From Enterobacter pseudoroggenkampii (GTDB taxonomy: Bacteria > Pseudomonadota > Gammaproteobacteria > Enterobacterales > Enterobacteriaceae), in NCBI RefSeq assembly GCF_026420145.1, contig NZ_JAPMLV010000005.1, positions 62,001 through 126,000 of the forward strand: 64,000 nucleotides of DNA. Direction: 5' to 3'. Within the stretch, counting starts at the first letter, position 1. The number at the start of each line of letters is the position of its first letter. Below are positions 23,603 through 34,162 of this stretch, piece by piece. The notes below the pieces were generated by a model. That model was not told the DNA's origin. It saw only the letters and a list, made by a program, of their open reading frames with translations, and ran no database searches. Position numbers and translations under genes: made by a program.

Positions 23603-24496
23603 ATGAAACGTCCGGACTACAGAACACTACAGGCACTTGATGCAGTTATTCGTGAACGAGGTTTTGAGCGCGCGGCGCAAAAGCTTTGCATCACGCAGTC
23701 CGCCGTATCACAGCGTATCAAACAGCTTGAAAACATGTTCGGTCAGCCGCTGCTGGTGCGTACCGTGCCGCCACGGCCAACCGAGCAGGGACAAAAGCTC
23801 CTCGCCCTGCTGCGCCAGGTTGAACTGCTGGAAGACGAGTGGCTGGGTGACGAACAAACGGGCTCTACGCCGCTGCTGCTCTCTCTGGCGGTCAACGCCG
23901 ACAGTCTGGCGACCTGGCTGCTGCCGGCCCTGGCGCCGGTATTAGCTGACTCCCCTATCCGCCTGAATTTGCAGGTTGAAGATGAAACCCGTACCCAGGA
24001 GCGCCTGCGTCGCGGTGAAGTGGTTGGGGCGGTTAGTATCCAGCCTCAGGCGTTGCCAAGCTGCCTTGTCGATCAGTTGGGCGCCCTGGACTACCTGTTC
24101 GTGGGTTCAAAATCCTTTGCCGAGCGCTACTTCCCCAACGGGGTGACCCGTGCGGCGCTGCTGAAAGCCCCTGCCGTGGCGTTCGACCATCTGGACGATA
24201 TGCATCAGGCGTTCCTGCAGCAAAACTTCGATCTGCCGCCGGGCAGCGTGCCTTGCCATATCGTTAACTCATCTGAAGCCTTCGTGCAGCTTGCGCGTCA
24301 GGGCACCACCTGCTGCATGATCCCGCATCTGCAGATTGAGAAAGAATTGAAAAGCGGTGAGCTGATTGACTTAACGCCGGGGCTGTATCAGCGTCGGATG
24401 CTCTACTGGCACCGTTTTGCGCCGGAAAGCCGGATGATGCGCAACGTCACTGACGCGCTGCTGGCGTACGGGCACAAGGTGTTGAGACAGAATTAA
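23603..24496 (+). CDS. argP: LysR-type regulator ArgP (IciA)
   Basis: ArgP activates argO with arginine and traps RNA polymerase there with lysine. The 297-residue protein has an N-terminal winged HTH (residues 4-61; [23 protein letters not shown]) and a C-terminal effector domain. Its target argO lies 1.5 kb downstream on the opposite strand. In E. coli the scpABC genes and ygfI separate them; here only yggE does. Confidence 0.97.
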   Translation: MKRPDYRTLQALDAVIRERGFERAAQKLCITQSAVSQRIKQLENMFGQPLLVRTVPPRPTEQGQKLLALLRQVELLEDEWLGDEQTGSTPLLLSLAVNADSLATWLLPALAPVLADSPIRLNLQVEDETRTQERLRRGEVVGAVSIQPQALPSCLVDQLGALDYLFVGSKSFAERYFPNGVTRAALLKAPAVAFDHLDDMHQAFLQQNFDLPPGSVPCHIVNSSEAFVQLARQGTTCCMIPHLQIEKELKSGELIDLTPGLYQRRMLYWHRFAPESRMMRNVTDALLAYGHKVLRQN

Positions 24497-24502
24497 AAAA
24501 TA

Positions 24503-24535
24503 AGCCGGGTGGCGGCTTCGCCTTACCCGGCCTAC
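24503..24535 (-). repeat. Y-REP element between argP and yggE
   Basis: One REP unit, AGCCGGGTGGCGGCTTCGCC...CCCGGCCTAC, lies in the short convergent gap, 3 nt before the yggE stop. Confidence 0.9.
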
Positions 24536-24538
24536 AGA

Positions 24539-25270
24539 TTACTGAGCCGGTTTCGGCTGTGCTGCAACGGGTTCCAGCTGGAAGACCACATCCACCTGAT
24601 CGTCGAACTGAATGGTTGGCTGCTCGTAAGTTTCCTGAGCGGACACCGGGGCTGCATCAGCCTTCATCATCCGTACCATCGGGCTTGGCTGGTAGTTAGA
24701 GACGTGGTAACGCACGCTGTAAACCGGGCCGAGCTTGCTCTTAAAGCCAGAAGCCAACTGTTCCGCCCGGTGAATGGCATCATCAATCGCCGCTTTACGC
24801 GCTTCGTCTTTGTATTTCTCCGGTTGCGCAACGCCCAGCGACACGGAACGAATTTCGTTCAGACCCGCCTTCAACGCACCGTCCAGCAGCGAGTTAAGCT
24901 TATCCAGCTGACGCACGGTCACTTCAACGGTACGCACGGCGCGGTAGCCTTTCAGGATGCTTTTACCATTCTGATAGTCGTAATCGGGTTGAGTACGCAG
25001 GTTCGCGGAGTTGATATCTTTTTTGCCGACACCGTTCTGCTCGAGGAAAGAAAGGTATTGCGCAACACGATCGTCAGCCTGCTTCTTGGCAGATGCCGCA
25101 TCTTTCGCAGCCACATTGACTTCAATTGCCAGGGTTGCAACATCGGGTACCGCGTCCACGCTTGCGGTGCCAGAAGTGACGATGTGCGGGCCATCCGGCA
25201 GTTCACTTGCCTGCGCCGACACCGCACCAAAACTTACTAATGCCGCCAGGGCCATCACCTTAAACTTCAC
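24539..25270 (-). CDS. yggE: SIMPL-domain periplasmic protein YggE
   Basis: YggE is a SIMPL/DUF541 protein implicated in oxidative-stress tolerance in E. coli; its biochemical role is unknown. The start is GTG at 25270, with GGAGG 7 nt upstream, giving 243 residues and a signal peptide (VKFKVMALAALVSFGAVSAQA). The frame upstream to 25315 is not used. The conserved core TSGTASVDAVPDVATL and RTQPDYDY are intact. It follows argO on the same strand, 91 bp away. Confidence 0.92.
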   Translation of the reverse strand: MKFKVMALAALVSFGAVSAQASELPDGPHIVTSGTASVDAVPDVATLAIEVNVAAKDAASAKKQADDRVAQYLSFLEQNGVGKKDINSANLRTQPDYDYQNGKSILKGYRAVRTVEVTVRQLDKLNSLLDGALKAGLNEIRSVSLGVAQPEKYKDEARKAAIDDAIHRAEQLASGFKSKLGPVYSVRYHVSNYQPSPMVRMMKADAAPVSAQETYEQPTIQFDDQVDVVFQLEPVAAQPKPAQ

Positions 25271-25361
25271 TGTTATTCCTCCATGTTGCGAAGAGTGCCC
25301 ATTAACAGGGCGCATGCCAGCAAGCTTAGCGGGTCTTGTTCAGTTGTCCATAAGACAAGGA

Positions 25362-25997
25362 TTAGTTGAACAATTCCTGAACGTGGTGAATCCCCTCTTT
25401 TGCCAGCTGAAAGGCAATAAACCACATCACCAGCCCCACCAGGGTATTAATGATGCGCTGGGCTTTGGCCGTACGCAGACGGGGTGCCAGCCATGCCGCC
25501 AGAATGGCGAGACCGAAGAACCACAGGAAAGAGGCGCTGACCGTACCGAGCGCGAACCAGCGTTTCGGTTCAACGTCCAGTTGACCGCCCAGGCTACCCA
25601 GCACGACGAAGGTGTCGAGATAAACATGGGGGTTTAGCCAGGTCACCGCCAGCATGGTGACGATAATCTTCCAGCGGCCTTGCTTCATGACCTCCGCGCT
25701 CGCCAGCTCGAGGTTGCTGCTCATCGCCGTTTTCAGCGCGCCGAATCCGTACCAGAGCAGAAACGCCACGCCGCCCCAGGTGACCAGTGCCAGCAGCCAC
25801 GGAGACTGCATCAGCAGCGCGCTGCCGCCAAAAATCCCGGCACAGATCAGCAGTAAATCGCTTACCGCGCACAGCAGGGCAATCATCAGATGGTACTGGC
25901 GGCGGATGCCCTGATTCATCACGAACGCATTTTGCGGGCCGAGGGGAAGGATCATGGCTGCACCTAAGGCAAGTCCTTGAAAATAATAAGATAGCAT
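25362..25997 (-). CDS. argO: L-arginine exporter ArgO
   Basis: ArgO is a LysE-family exporter of arginine and canavanine. The 211-residue protein has about six membrane segments and the family start motif [19 protein letters not shown]. On the minus strand a -10-like TATAGT lies about 40 nt before the start (near 26032-26037). ArgP, its known activator, is encoded close by. Confidence 0.95.
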   Translation of the reverse strand: MLSYYFQGLALGAAMILPLGPQNAFVMNQGIRRQYHLMIALLCAVSDLLLICAGIFGGSALLMQSPWLLALVTWGGVAFLLWYGFGALKTAMSSNLELASAEVMKQGRWKIIVTMLAVTWLNPHVYLDTFVVLGSLGGQLDVEPKRWFALGTVSASFLWFFGLAILAAWLAPRLRTAKAQRIINTLVGLVMWFIAFQLAKEGIHHVQELFN

Positions 25998-26103
25998 GAC
26001 GATTTTCTCGCAGTGTTGTTCTGGAAGCCGACTATACTGCGCGAATTACATAAGAGGAAATGGATAATATTAATTGGGTATTAGCGGAGCTTATGAAAGT
26101 AAA

Positions 26104-26134
26104 GCCCGGTGGCGCTAGCGCTTACCGGGCCTAC
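26104..26134 (+). repeat. Y-REP element between mscS and argO
   Basis: A single REP unit, GCCCGGTGGCGCTAGCGC...CCGGGCCTAC, lies 8 nt after the mscS stop in the minus-strand direction and before the argO promoter. Confidence 0.88.
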
Positions 26135-26142
26135 GGGTGACG

Positions 26143-26997
26143 TTATTCTGCTTCTTTGACTTTTTTGACGTTTACGTCCATCTGCGGATACGGGAAGCTG
26201 ATGCCGTTGGCGTCGAAGTCGCGCTTAATGCGTTCCAGCACGTCCCAGTACACGTTTTGCAGATCGCTGCTTTTGCTCCAGATACGCACCACAAAGTTAA
26301 TGGAGGAAGCGCCGAGTTCATTCAGGCGAACCGTCTGCTCTTTGTCTTTCAGGATACGATCGTCTGAAGCAATGATGTTGGTAATCAGCGACTTCACCTG
26401 ATCGATGTCGGAGTCGTATGCCACGCTGATAATCAGCTCATTACGACGCACCGGTTCACGGGAGAAGTTAATGATGTTGCCCGCGATGATTTTCCCGTTC
26501 GGCACGACCACGATGCGGCCATCGACGGTACGCATGGTCGTTGAGAAAATCTGCACCTGCAGCACGGTCCCGGCAATGCCACCAAGGTCAACATATTCGC
26601 CGGAGCGGAACGGACGGAAGGTGACCAGCAAAACGCCTGCCGCCAGGTTTGAAAGCGAGCCCTGCAGCGCCAGACCAATGGCCAGACCGGCGGCACCGAG
26701 AACGGCAATGACGGAGGCGGTCTGCACGCCCACACGGCCCAGCGCCGCAATCAGCGTAAAGGCGATAATGCCGTAGCGCACCAGTGCGGAGAGGAAGTCA
26801 GCTACCGTGGCGTCAATGTGACGGGCCAGCATTACGCGGTTAACCGCATTCGATACGATACGCGCCACGATCATCCCGACGATGATGATGGCAATCGCCG
26901 CGACGATGTTCACGGCATAGCTCAGCAGCAGCGCCTGGTTACGCACCAGCCAGTTACCGGCGTTATTGATGCTGTCTACAACATCGAGTTGTTCCAT
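26143..26997 (-). CDS. mscS: Small-conductance mechanosensitive channel MscS
   Basis: MscS is a heptameric inner-membrane channel that opens on hypo-osmotic shock. The 284-residue protein (E. coli 286) has TM1 about 29-57, TM2 about 68-91 and pore helix TM3 about 96-127 with the Gly/Ala pattern [21 protein letters not shown], followed by the beta and alpha/beta cytoplasmic cage. The C-terminus VKKVKEAE is shorter than in E. coli. Confidence 0.96.
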   Translation of the reverse strand: MEQLDVVDSINNAGNWLVRNQALLLSYAVNIVAAIAIIIVGMIVARIVSNAVNRVMLARHIDATVADFLSALVRYGIIAFTLIAALGRVGVQTASVIAVLGAAGLAIGLALQGSLSNLAAGVLLVTFRPFRSGEYVDLGGIAGTVLQVQIFSTTMRTVDGRIVVVPNGKIIAGNIINFSREPVRRNELIISVAYDSDIDQVKSLITNIIASDDRILKDKEQTVRLNELGASSINFVVRIWSKSSDLQNVYWDVLERIKRDFDANGISFPYPQMDVNVKKVKEAE

Positions 26998-27133
26998 TTA
27001 TTCTTCCTTTTGTTAAACCAAAACACAAAATCCATCCCCCATGGAGACAGGCAGGTCCGTAAAGGGTAAACAAAAAGCGCAAGTATTGCCAAACAGATCA
27101 CAAAAACCGGTCCGGCAGGGTATTGAAAAAGCA

Positions 27134-27163
27134 TAAAAAAAGGCCCGCATTTGCGGGCCTTCT
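27134..27163 (-). terminator. Rho-independent terminator after fbaA
   Basis: On the minus strand AAGGCCCGCA-aa-TGCGGGCCTT is followed by T5. The 10-bp stem, 20 nt past the fbaA stop, closes the epd-pgk-fbaA transcript. Confidence 0.93.
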
Positions 27164-27183
27164 GATGCTGTTAGCAGCTCAAA

Positions 27184-28263
27184 TTACAGAACGTCGATCG
27201 CGTTCAGTTCTTTGAAAGCCTGCTCCAGACGGGTCACCATGGACGTCTGGGCAGCGCGCAGCCATACGCGTGGATCGTAGTATTTCTTGTTCGGCTGGTC
27301 TTCGCCTTTCGGGTTACCCAGCTGGCCCTGCAGGTAAGCTTCGTTCGCTTTGTAGTACTGCAGGATACCGTCCCATGTTGCCCACTGGGTGTCGGTATCG
27401 ATGTTCATTTTCACTACGCCGTAGCTTACGGAGTCTTTGATTTCCTGAGCAGAAGAACCGGAACCGCCGTGGAAGACGAAGTTCAGGCTGTTGTGCGGCA
27501 GGTTGTGTTTCTTGGAAACATATTCCTGAGAATCACGCAGGATGGTCGGGGTCAGAACCACGTTACCTGGTTTGTAAACGCCGTGTACGTTACCGAAGGA
27601 CGCTGCAATGGTGAAGCGTGGGCTGATTTTGCTCAGCTCGGTGTAAGCGTAATCAACGTCTTCTGGCTGGGTGTACAGTGCAGAAGCGTCCATGTGGCTG
27701 TTGTCCACGCCGTCTTCTTCACCGCCGGTGCAACCCAGTTCGATTTCCAGGGTCATGTCCATTTTGGCCATGCGCGCCAGGTATTTGGAGCAGATTTCGA
27801 TGTTTTCGTGCAGTGACTCTTCAGACAGGTCGATCATGTGAGAAGAGAACAGTGGCTTACCGGTTGCCGCGAAGTGTTTTTCACCCGCGTCTAGCAGACC
27901 GTCGATCCACGGCAGCAGTTTCTTCGCGCAGTGGTCAGTGTGCAGGATAACTGGAACACCGTAGTGTTCGGCCATCTGGTGTACGTGGTGCGCACCAGAG
28001 ATAGCACCCAGGATTGCAGCCCCCTGAGGAATGTCAGTTTTCACGCCTTTACCTGCGATGAACGCAGCGCCGCCGTTAGAGAACTGAACGATAACTGGAG
28101 CTTTAACTTTAGCAGCAGTTTCCAGTACGGCGTTGATGGAGTCGGTACCCACGCAGTTAACTGCTGGCAGAGCGAAGTTGTTTTCTTTAGCTACCTGGAA
28201 CACTTTCTGTACGTCATCACCAGTGATAACGCCAGGTTTTACGAAATCAAAAATTTTAGACAT
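27184..28263 (-). CDS. fbaA: Class II fructose-bisphosphate aldolase
   Basis: FbaA is the zinc-dependent glycolytic aldolase. The 359-residue protein matches E. coli. D110 and zinc ligand H111 lie in HTDHCAKK; further ligands are in the ELGCTGGEED, NVHGVYKPG and FHGGSGSS segments. It is third in epd-pgk-fbaA, 92 bp after pgk, and codon choice is strongly biased, as expected for a highly expressed gene. Confidence 0.98.
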   Translation of the reverse strand: MSKIFDFVKPGVITGDDVQKVFQVAKENNFALPAVNCVGTDSINAVLETAAKVKAPVIVQFSNGGAAFIAGKGVKTDIPQGAAILGAISGAHHVHQMAEHYGVPVILHTDHCAKKLLPWIDGLLDAGEKHFAATGKPLFSSHMIDLSEESLHENIEICSKYLARMAKMDMTLEIELGCTGGEEDGVDNSHMDASALYTQPEDVDYAYTELSKISPRFTIAASFGNVHGVYKPGNVVLTPTILRDSQEYVSKKHNLPHNSLNFVFHGGSGSSAQEIKDSVSYGVVKMNIDTDTQWATWDGILQYYKANEAYLQGQLGNPKGEDQPNKKYYDPRVWLRAAQTSMVTRLEQAFKELNAIDVL

Positions 28264-28328
28264 GTTGCTTAGTCCTGTATCTTCGGCCGTTAGAAAAGGT
28301 GCGAGCTCTTAAAAGCGCGCTGAAAATT

Positions 28329-28346
28329 GGGCAGGTTTCCCTGCCC
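28329..28346 (-). other. Hairpin in the pgk-fbaA spacer
   Basis: GGGCAGG-TTTC-CCTGCCC forms a 7-bp stem, 9 nt past the pgk stop. There is no T-run, so it is more likely an mRNA stability or processing structure than a terminator. An fbaA-proximal promoter is known in this spacer in E. coli. Confidence 0.55.
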
Positions 28347-28355
28347 TTGAATGGC

Positions 28356-29519
28356 TTACTTCTTAGCGCGCTCTTCGAGCATTGCTACTGCTGGCAGTAC
28401 TTTGCCTTCCACGAATTCGAGGAATGCGCCGCCACCAGTGGAGATGTAGGAGATCTTGTCAGCGATACCGAACAGGTCGATTGCTGCCAGGGTGTCACCA
28501 CCGCCTGCGATAGAGAACGCTTCGCTGTCTGCGATAGCCTTAGCAACGATTTCAGTCCCTTTGCGGAAGTTCGGGAATTCGAACACACCCACCGGACCGT
28601 TCCACAGGATAGTTTTTGCGTTTTTGAGGATTTCAGCCAGTTTCTGTGCAGAAACGTCGCCCAGGTCCAAAATCTGCTCTTCATCTTTGATGTCGTTTAC
28701 AGACTTCAGAGTCGCGGTTGCGGTTTCGGAGAACTCGGTCGCGACGCGAACGTCAGTTGGAACCGGGATATCGCAGGTGCTCAGCAGGCGTTTGGCTTCG
28801 TCAACCAGGTCTGCTTCGTACAGGGATTTACCCACGTTGTGGCCCTGAGCGGCAACGAAGGTGTTCGCGATACCACCGCCAACGATCAGCTGGTCAGCGA
28901 TTTTAGACAGAGAATCCAGAACGGTCAGTTTGGTAGAAACTTTAGAACCACCAACGATAGCCACCATTGGACGAGCAGGTTCTTTCAGTGCTTTACCCAG
29001 CGCTTCCAGTTCGTCAGCCAGCAGAGGACCGGCACACGCTACGTCTGCGAATTTACCGATACCGTGGGTTGACGCCTGCGCGCGGTGAGCCGTACCGAAG
29101 GCATCCATCACGAATACGTCGCACAGTGCAGCATATTTTTTGGACAGGGTTTCGTCGTCTTTCTTTTCGCCTTTGTTGAAGCGAACGTTTTCCAGAACAA
29201 CCAGTTCACCGGCTGCAACGTCAACGCCGTCCAGGTAATCTTTCACCAGGCGAACCGGGTTGGACAGTTTGTCTTTCAGGTAATTAACCACTGGCAGCAG
29301 AGAGAACTCTTCGTTGTACTCGCCTTCAGTTGGACGACCCAGGTGGGAGGTGACCATCACTTTCGCGCCCTGCTTCAGAGCCAGTTCGATGGTTGGCAGA
29401 GATGCACGGATACGCGCGTCGCTGGTCACTTTGCCATCTTTAACCGGTACGTTCAGATCGGCACGGATGAAAACGCGTTTACCAGCCAGATCCAGATCGG
29501 TCATCTTAATTACAGACAT
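28356..29519 (-). CDS. pgk: Phosphoglycerate kinase
   Basis: Pgk transfers phosphate from 1,3-bisphosphoglycerate to ADP. The 387-residue length is canonical. The N-terminal signature [16 protein letters not shown], the hinge, and the C-terminal nucleotide site GGGDTLAAI with STGGGAFLE are present. It lies 49 nt after epd and 92 bp before fbaA. Confidence 0.99.
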   Translation of the reverse strand: MSVIKMTDLDLAGKRVFIRADLNVPVKDGKVTSDARIRASLPTIELALKQGAKVMVTSHLGRPTEGEYNEEFSLLPVVNYLKDKLSNPVRLVKDYLDGVDVAAGELVVLENVRFNKGEKKDDETLSKKYAALCDVFVMDAFGTAHRAQASTHGIGKFADVACAGPLLADELEALGKALKEPARPMVAIVGGSKVSTKLTVLDSLSKIADQLIVGGGIANTFVAAQGHNVGKSLYEADLVDEAKRLLSTCDIPVPTDVRVATEFSETATATLKSVNDIKDEEQILDLGDVSAQKLAEILKNAKTILWNGPVGVFEFPNFRKGTEIVAKAIADSEAFSIAGGGDTLAAIDLFGIADKISYISTGGGAFLEFVEGKVLPAVAMLEERAKK

Positions 29520-29568
29520 GGTGAATCCTCTCGTTGATTCTTAAAGTTTTGCAGACGCACGATGCGCC

Positions 29569-30588
29569 TTACCTGAAACCTTGAGCGGCCATTGCTAACG
29601 TGGTGTCGAGCATTCGGTTAGCAAAGCCCCATTCGTTATCACACCAGACCAGCGTCTTGATAAGGTGTGCACCACTAACCCTCGTTTGCGTGCCATCAAC
29701 GATGGCGCTGTGCGGGTCGTGGTTAAAATCTACTGAGACCAACGGTAATTCCGTATAGTCAACTATACCATGAAATGCCCCCTGTGCCGCTTTTTGCAGC
29801 AACAGGTTGACTTCACAGGCTTTTACCGGTTTTTTCACCGTCACGCTGAGGTCGATTGCAGTGACGTTAATCGTTGGAACACGCACGGCAATCGCTTCAA
29901 ACCGGTCATTAAACTGCGGAAAAATTCGGGTGATCCCTGCCGCCAGTTTCGTATCCACCGGAATGATTGACTGGCTCGCCGCGCGAGTGCGTCGTAAATC
30001 CGGATGGTAGGCGTCGATAACCTGCTGATCGTGCATGGCGGAGTGAATCGTGGTCACGGTGCCGGATTCAATGCCATACGCATCGTCTAACAGTTTGATG
30101 ACCGGAATAATGCAGTTGGTGGTACAGGAGGCGTTGGAAACAATGCGGTGTTCGGCCTGCAGCTCATGCTGGTTGACGCCAAACACGACGGTCGCGTCGA
30201 GGTCGTTACTGCCGGGATGAGAAAACAGGACTTTTTTCGCGCCGGCAGCCAGATGCGCTTCGCCATGCTCGCGATTGCCGTAGACACCGGTACAGTCAAG
30301 CACCACATCCACACCCAGTTCACGCCAGGGTAGCCCGGAGATGCTGTTCTCATGCAGCACACGAATAGCGTCATCACCCACAAAGAGCTGATCTCTTTCC
30401 TGGCGCACATCCCAGGCAAAGCGTCCGTGGCTGGTGTCGTATTTCAACAAATGCGCCATGCCCGTAGCATCCGCCAGTTCATTGATTGCCACCACGGTTA
30501 TTTCCGCCCGACGTCCGGATTCATACAAAGCACGAACCACATTACGTCCGATGCGACCGAAGCCATTAATCGCTACGCGTACGGTCAT
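29569..30588 (-). CDS. epd: Erythrose-4-phosphate dehydrogenase
   Basis: Epd oxidises erythrose-4-P to 4-phosphoerythronate, feeding pyridoxal phosphate synthesis. The start at [14 protein letters not shown] gives 339 residues, as in E. coli; the frame to 30606 is not used. The GAPDH-type NAD motif and catalytic C155 (SNASCTTN) are intact. It heads epd-pgk-fbaA; its product supplies PLP used by GcvP, SpeA and YggS encoded nearby. Confidence 0.97.
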   Translation of the reverse strand: MTVRVAINGFGRIGRNVVRALYESGRRAEITVVAINELADATGMAHLLKYDTSHGRFAWDVRQERDQLFVGDDAIRVLHENSISGLPWRELGVDVVLDCTGVYGNREHGEAHLAAGAKKVLFSHPGSNDLDATVVFGVNQHELQAEHRIVSNASCTTNCIIPVIKLLDDAYGIESGTVTTIHSAMHDQQVIDAYHPDLRRTRAASQSIIPVDTKLAAGITRIFPQFNDRFEAIAVRVPTINVTAIDLSVTVKKPVKACEVNLLLQKAAQGAFHGIVDYTELPLVSVDFNHDPHSAIVDGTQTRVSGAHLIKTLVWCDNEWGFANRMLDTTLAMAAQGFR

Positions 30589-30712
30589 AGATCTCCTGCA
30601 AAGCAATCCCTGAGTTTGAGGTGGCTGAAAGAGTAATCCAGCTACGCCCGAAGGGGAATCCTTGCTGTCACAAACTGCGATTGATTGGTCAATTGTCGAA
30701 CATTTAATCGAC

Positions 30713-30724
30713 TGAAACGCTTCA
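30713..30724 (-). promoter_or_regulatory. Cra (FruR) operator upstream of epd
   Basis: TGAAACGCTTCA matches the Cra consensus half-site pair TGAAACG/TTCA, 125 bp before epd. Cra repression of epd-pgk is known in E. coli, and fructose-1-phosphate relieves it. Confidence 0.75.
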
Positions 30725-30783
30725 GCAAGAATAAGCGAATCGGGGAATAAAAGGAATGTCTGTCCAGATGAATAAGCGAGCTA

Positions 30784-30799
30784 TATGACTTGCGTCACA
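30784..30799. promoter_or_regulatory. CRP site upstream of epd
   Basis: TATGA-CTTGCG-TCACA has the right 6-nt spacer and matches nine of ten CRP core positions. It lies 60 bp upstream of the Cra site. CRP activation of the epd promoter is known in E. coli. Confidence 0.65.
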
Positions 30800-30831
30800 T
30801 TTTAGGTGGAATAATTTACGGCGAGGTAAAA

Positions 30832-30911
30832 GCAAAACGGTAACCGAGAGGTTACCGTTTTTAGTGTTTGCACCCTCTCCCGGTGGGAGAGGGCTGGGGT
30901 GAGGGCATCAG
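30832..30911 (+). repeat. Composite element 2: terminator hairpin plus GGGAGAGGG repeat (copy D)
   Basis: Hairpin AAAACGGTAACC/GGTTACCGTTTT (30834-30861) with a T-run is followed by CCCTCTCCC/GGGAGAGGG-CTGGGGTGAGG. It is the inverted counterpart of 21223-21300. It lies 18 bp past the tktA stop. In tktA's direction the repeat comes first and the hairpin second, the reverse of the arrangement after serA. Confidence 0.88.
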
Positions 30912-30929
30912 CCCGCACCGTACAAACGA

Positions 30930-32921
30930 TTACAGCAGTTCTTTCGCTTTCGCGACAACGTTCTCAACGGTGAAGCCGAATTCTTCGAACAGCTGCTCTG
31001 CCGGAGCAGACTCACCGAAGGTGGTCATACCGACGATAGCGCCGTTCAGGCCCACGTATTTGAACCAGTAGTCAGCGATACCCGCTTCCACTGCCACGCG
31101 AGCGGAGACCGCTTTAGGCAGCACGGATTCACGGTAAGCGGCATCCTGCTTGTCGAACGCGTCGGTAGACGGCATGGAAACCACGCGCGCCTTCACGCCT
31201 TCGGCAGTCAGTTTTTCCCACGCTGCCACAGCCAGTTCAACTTCAGAACCGGTGGCGATGAAGATCAGCTCTGGCTGGCCCGCGCTATCTTTCAGCACGT
31301 AACCACCGCGAGCGATGTTCGCCAACTGCTCAGGGGTACGCTCCTGCTGCGCCAGGTTCTGACGGGAGAGGATCAGCGCGGTTGGACCGTCCTGACGCTC
31401 AACGCCGTATTTCCACGCTACCGCGGATTCAACCTGGTCACACGGACGCCATGTGCTCATGTTCGGGGTCACGCGCAGGGAAGCCACCTGCTCTACCGGC
31501 TGGTGAGTTGGACCGTCTTCGCCCAGACCGATGGAGTCGTGGGTGTAGACCATCACCTGACGCTGTTTCATCAGCGCGGCCATACGCACGGCGTTACGTG
31601 CATATTCAACGAACATCAGGAATGTAGAGGTGTACGGCAGGAAACCACCGTGCAGAGAGATACCGTTGGCAATCGCAGTCATACCGAATTCACGTACACC
31701 GTAATGGATGTAGTTACCGGCAGTGTCTTCGTTGATTGGCTTAGAACCGGACCACAGGGTCAGGTTAGATGGTGCCAGGTCAGCGGAGCCGCCGAGGAAT
31801 TCAGGCAGCAGAGGACCAAACGCTTCAATCGCATTCTGAGACGCTTTACGGCTCGCGATTTTAGACGGGTTCGCCTGCAGCTTAGCGATGAACTCGTTCG
31901 CTTTCGCGTCGAAGTCAGACGGCATGTCGCCTTTCATACGACGGGTGAATTCAGCCGCTTCCTGCGGGAACGCTTTCGCGTAAGCAGCGAACTTCTCGTT
32001 CCAGGCCGCTTCTTTCGCCTGGCCCACTTCTTTTGCATCCCACTGAGCGTAGATCTCAGATGGGATTTCGAATGCAGGGTGTTTCCAGCCCAGCGCTTCG
32101 CGGGTCAGTGCGATTTCCGCGTCGCCCAGCGGCGCGCCGTGGGAGTCGTGCGTACCCGCTTTGTTCGGCGAACCGAAGCCGATGATGGTTTTGCACATCA
32201 GCAGGGACGGCTTGTCCGTCACCGCGCGCGCTTCTTCTACTGCACGTTTAATCGAGTCAGCATCGTGGCCATCAACGCCACGCACAACGTGCCAGCCGTA
32301 GGCTTCGAAACGTTTAGCGGTGTCGTCGGTGAACCAGCCTTCAACGTGACCGTCGATGGAGATACCGTTGTCGTCATAGAACGCAACCAGTTTGCCCAGC
32401 TTCAGGGTACCTGCCAGGGAGCACACTTCGTGAGAAATGCCTTCCATCATGCAGCCGTCGCCCATGAACGCATAGGTGAAGTGGTCAACGATGTCGTGAC
32501 CAGGACGGTTGAACTGCGCCGCCAGCGTCTTCTCAGCAATCGCCATACCCACAGCGTTAGCAATACCCTGACCCAGCGGACCGGTGGTGGTTTCTACGCC
32601 AGCGGTGTAGCCCACTTCCGGGTGACCTGGAGTTTTAGAGTGCAGCTGACGGAAGTTTTTCAGCTCTTCAATTGGCAGATCGTAGCCGGTGAGGTGCAGC
32701 AGGCTATAGATCAGCATAGAGCCGTGGCCGTTAGACAGTACGAAACGGTCGCGGTCAGCCCATGACGGGTTCTGCGGGTTGTGGTTCAGGAAATCGCGCC
32801 ACAGGACTTCGGCGATATCAGCCATACCCATAGGGGCCCCTGGGTGGCCGGATTTGGCTTTCTGTACTGCGTCCATGCTCAGCGCACGAATAGCATTAGC
32901 AAGCTCTTTACGTGAGGACAT
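30930..32921 (-). CDS. tktA: Transketolase 1
   Basis: TktA moves two-carbon units with thiamine diphosphate in the pentose phosphate pathway. The start at [12 protein letters not shown] gives 663 residues; the longer frame to 33002 is not supported. The H26 region [18 protein letters not shown], the ThDP motif [10 protein letters not shown] and the catalytic Glu region are intact. E. coli has yggC-yggP-cmtAB between epd and tktA; here only a 341-bp regulatory gap remains. Confidence 0.98.
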   Translation of the reverse strand: MSSRKELANAIRALSMDAVQKAKSGHPGAPMGMADIAEVLWRDFLNHNPQNPSWADRDRFVLSNGHGSMLIYSLLHLTGYDLPIEELKNFRQLHSKTPGHPEVGYTAGVETTTGPLGQGIANAVGMAIAEKTLAAQFNRPGHDIVDHFTYAFMGDGCMMEGISHEVCSLAGTLKLGKLVAFYDDNGISIDGHVEGWFTDDTAKRFEAYGWHVVRGVDGHDADSIKRAVEEARAVTDKPSLLMCKTIIGFGSPNKAGTHDSHGAPLGDAEIALTREALGWKHPAFEIPSEIYAQWDAKEVGQAKEAAWNEKFAAYAKAFPQEAAEFTRRMKGDMPSDFDAKANEFIAKLQANPSKIASRKASQNAIEAFGPLLPEFLGGSADLAPSNLTLWSGSKPINEDTAGNYIHYGVREFGMTAIANGISLHGGFLPYTSTFLMFVEYARNAVRMAALMKQRQVMVYTHDSIGLGEDGPTHQPVEQVASLRVTPNMSTWRPCDQVESAVAWKYGVERQDGPTALILSRQNLAQQERTPEQLANIARGGYVLKDSAGQPELIFIATGSEVELAVAAWEKLTAEGVKARVVSMPSTDAFDKQDAAYRESVLPKAVSARVAVEAGIADYWFKYVGLNGAIVGMTTFGESAPAEQLFEEFGFTVENVVAKAKELL

Positions 32922-33193
32922 TTTAACTCCAGATCGGACTGTTAAAGGCCATGCCCTTGACGACAGCGCGTTTTGGGCTACGCCGGAAAAAAGTGCCAAC
33001 AATGTAACCCAAGCCGCAAGTCATGTACATGGAGCATTCTTTTGCTTGTTAAGAAATCTCTGGATCATGCTCGCATGTTGCGCAATCTGCTCGCCCGGCT
33101 CTGTCGATATTCCTTATACTTAGCCCGACACCGGCTTCGCTGACGGTGCACTTTTCGGATTTTATTCAGATTAACGAGTACGGAAGCAACCTC

Positions 33194-33952
33194 ATGAAAA
33201 TGCGTGCAATAGTGCTGGCCCTGGGTACAACGCTCCTGCTGAGCGGCTGTCAGAATATGGATTCTAACGGTCTGATGACGTCAGGCGCAGAGGCCTTTCA
33301 GGCCTATTCCCTGAGCGATGCGCAGGTGAAAGCGCTGAGCGACCAGGCCTGTAAAGATATGGACGGAAAAGCCACGCTTGCGCCGGCTAACAGTACCTAC
33401 ACGCAGCGTCTGAATAAGATTGCTTCTGCGCTGGGCGACAACATCAACGGCCAGCCGGTGAACTACAAGGTGTACATGGCGAAAGACGTGAACGCCTTCG
33501 CGATGGCGAACGGCTGCATCCGCGTCTATAGCGGGCTGATGGACATGATGACCGACAACGAAGTGGAAGCGGTCATCGGCCATGAAATGGGCCACGTTGC
33601 CCTGGGCCACGTGAAGAAAGGGATGCAGGTTGCTTTAGGCACTAACGCCATCCGCGCTGCGGCGGCCTCAGCGGGCGGTATCGTTGGCAGCCTGTCGCAG
33701 TCGCAGCTTGGCGACGTGGGTGAAAAGCTGGTTAACTCCCAGTTCTCCCAGCGTCAGGAGTCCGAAGCGGATGATTACTCCTACGATCTGTTGCGCAAAC
33801 GCGGCATTAATCCATCAGGTTTAGCCACCAGCTTTGAAAAACTGGCCAAACTGGAAGCGGGACGTCAAAGCTCCATGTTTGACGATCACCCAGCCTCAGA
33901 AGAGCGCGCACAGCATATTCGCGACCGTATGGCCGCAGACGGAATTAAATAA
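33194..33952 (+). CDS. loiP: Outer-membrane lipoprotein metalloprotease LoiP (YggG)
   Basis: LoiP is an M48 peptidase that in E. coli cleaves Phe-Phe bonds and associates with BepA. The start at MKMRAIVLALG gives 252 residues. The lipobox LLSGC puts the acylated cysteine at C19, and the zinc motif HEMGH is at 130-134, with the third ligand in ESEADDYS. The frame to 33146 would bury the signal peptide and is rejected. It is divergent from tktA. Confidence 0.95.
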   Translation: MKMRAIVLALGTTLLLSGCQNMDSNGLMTSGAEAFQAYSLSDAQVKALSDQACKDMDGKATLAPANSTYTQRLNKIASALGDNINGQPVNYKVYMAKDVNAFAMANGCIRVYSGLMDMMTDNEVEAVIGHEMGHVALGHVKKGMQVALGTNAIRAAAASAGGIVGSLSQSQLGDVGEKLVNSQFSQRQESEADDYSYDLLRKRGINPSGLATSFEKLAKLEAGRQSSMFDDHPASEERAQHIRDRMAADGIK

Positions 33953-33959
33953 TTTTACC

Positions 33960-33983
33960 GGGAGGCATATTTGCCTCCCTTTT
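33960..33983 (+). terminator. Terminator after loiP
   Basis: GGGAGGCA-TATT-TGCCTCCC followed by TTTT starts 8 nt after the loiP stop codon. Confidence 0.92.
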
Positions 33984-34162
33984 ATTTCGCATGAATTGTT
34001 AACTTAACAGCACGTATCGATAACACCCCTGCAAGCCCCGCCAAATCTACCCTGCCACATTGAAACACCTGGTCACATAATTATTGCAAAGGTCACTTTT
34101 TCCGGTAATTATCACTTCCGCAGTTATTCAAATTAATATATCCAGACAGAGACGTTCCCTCC

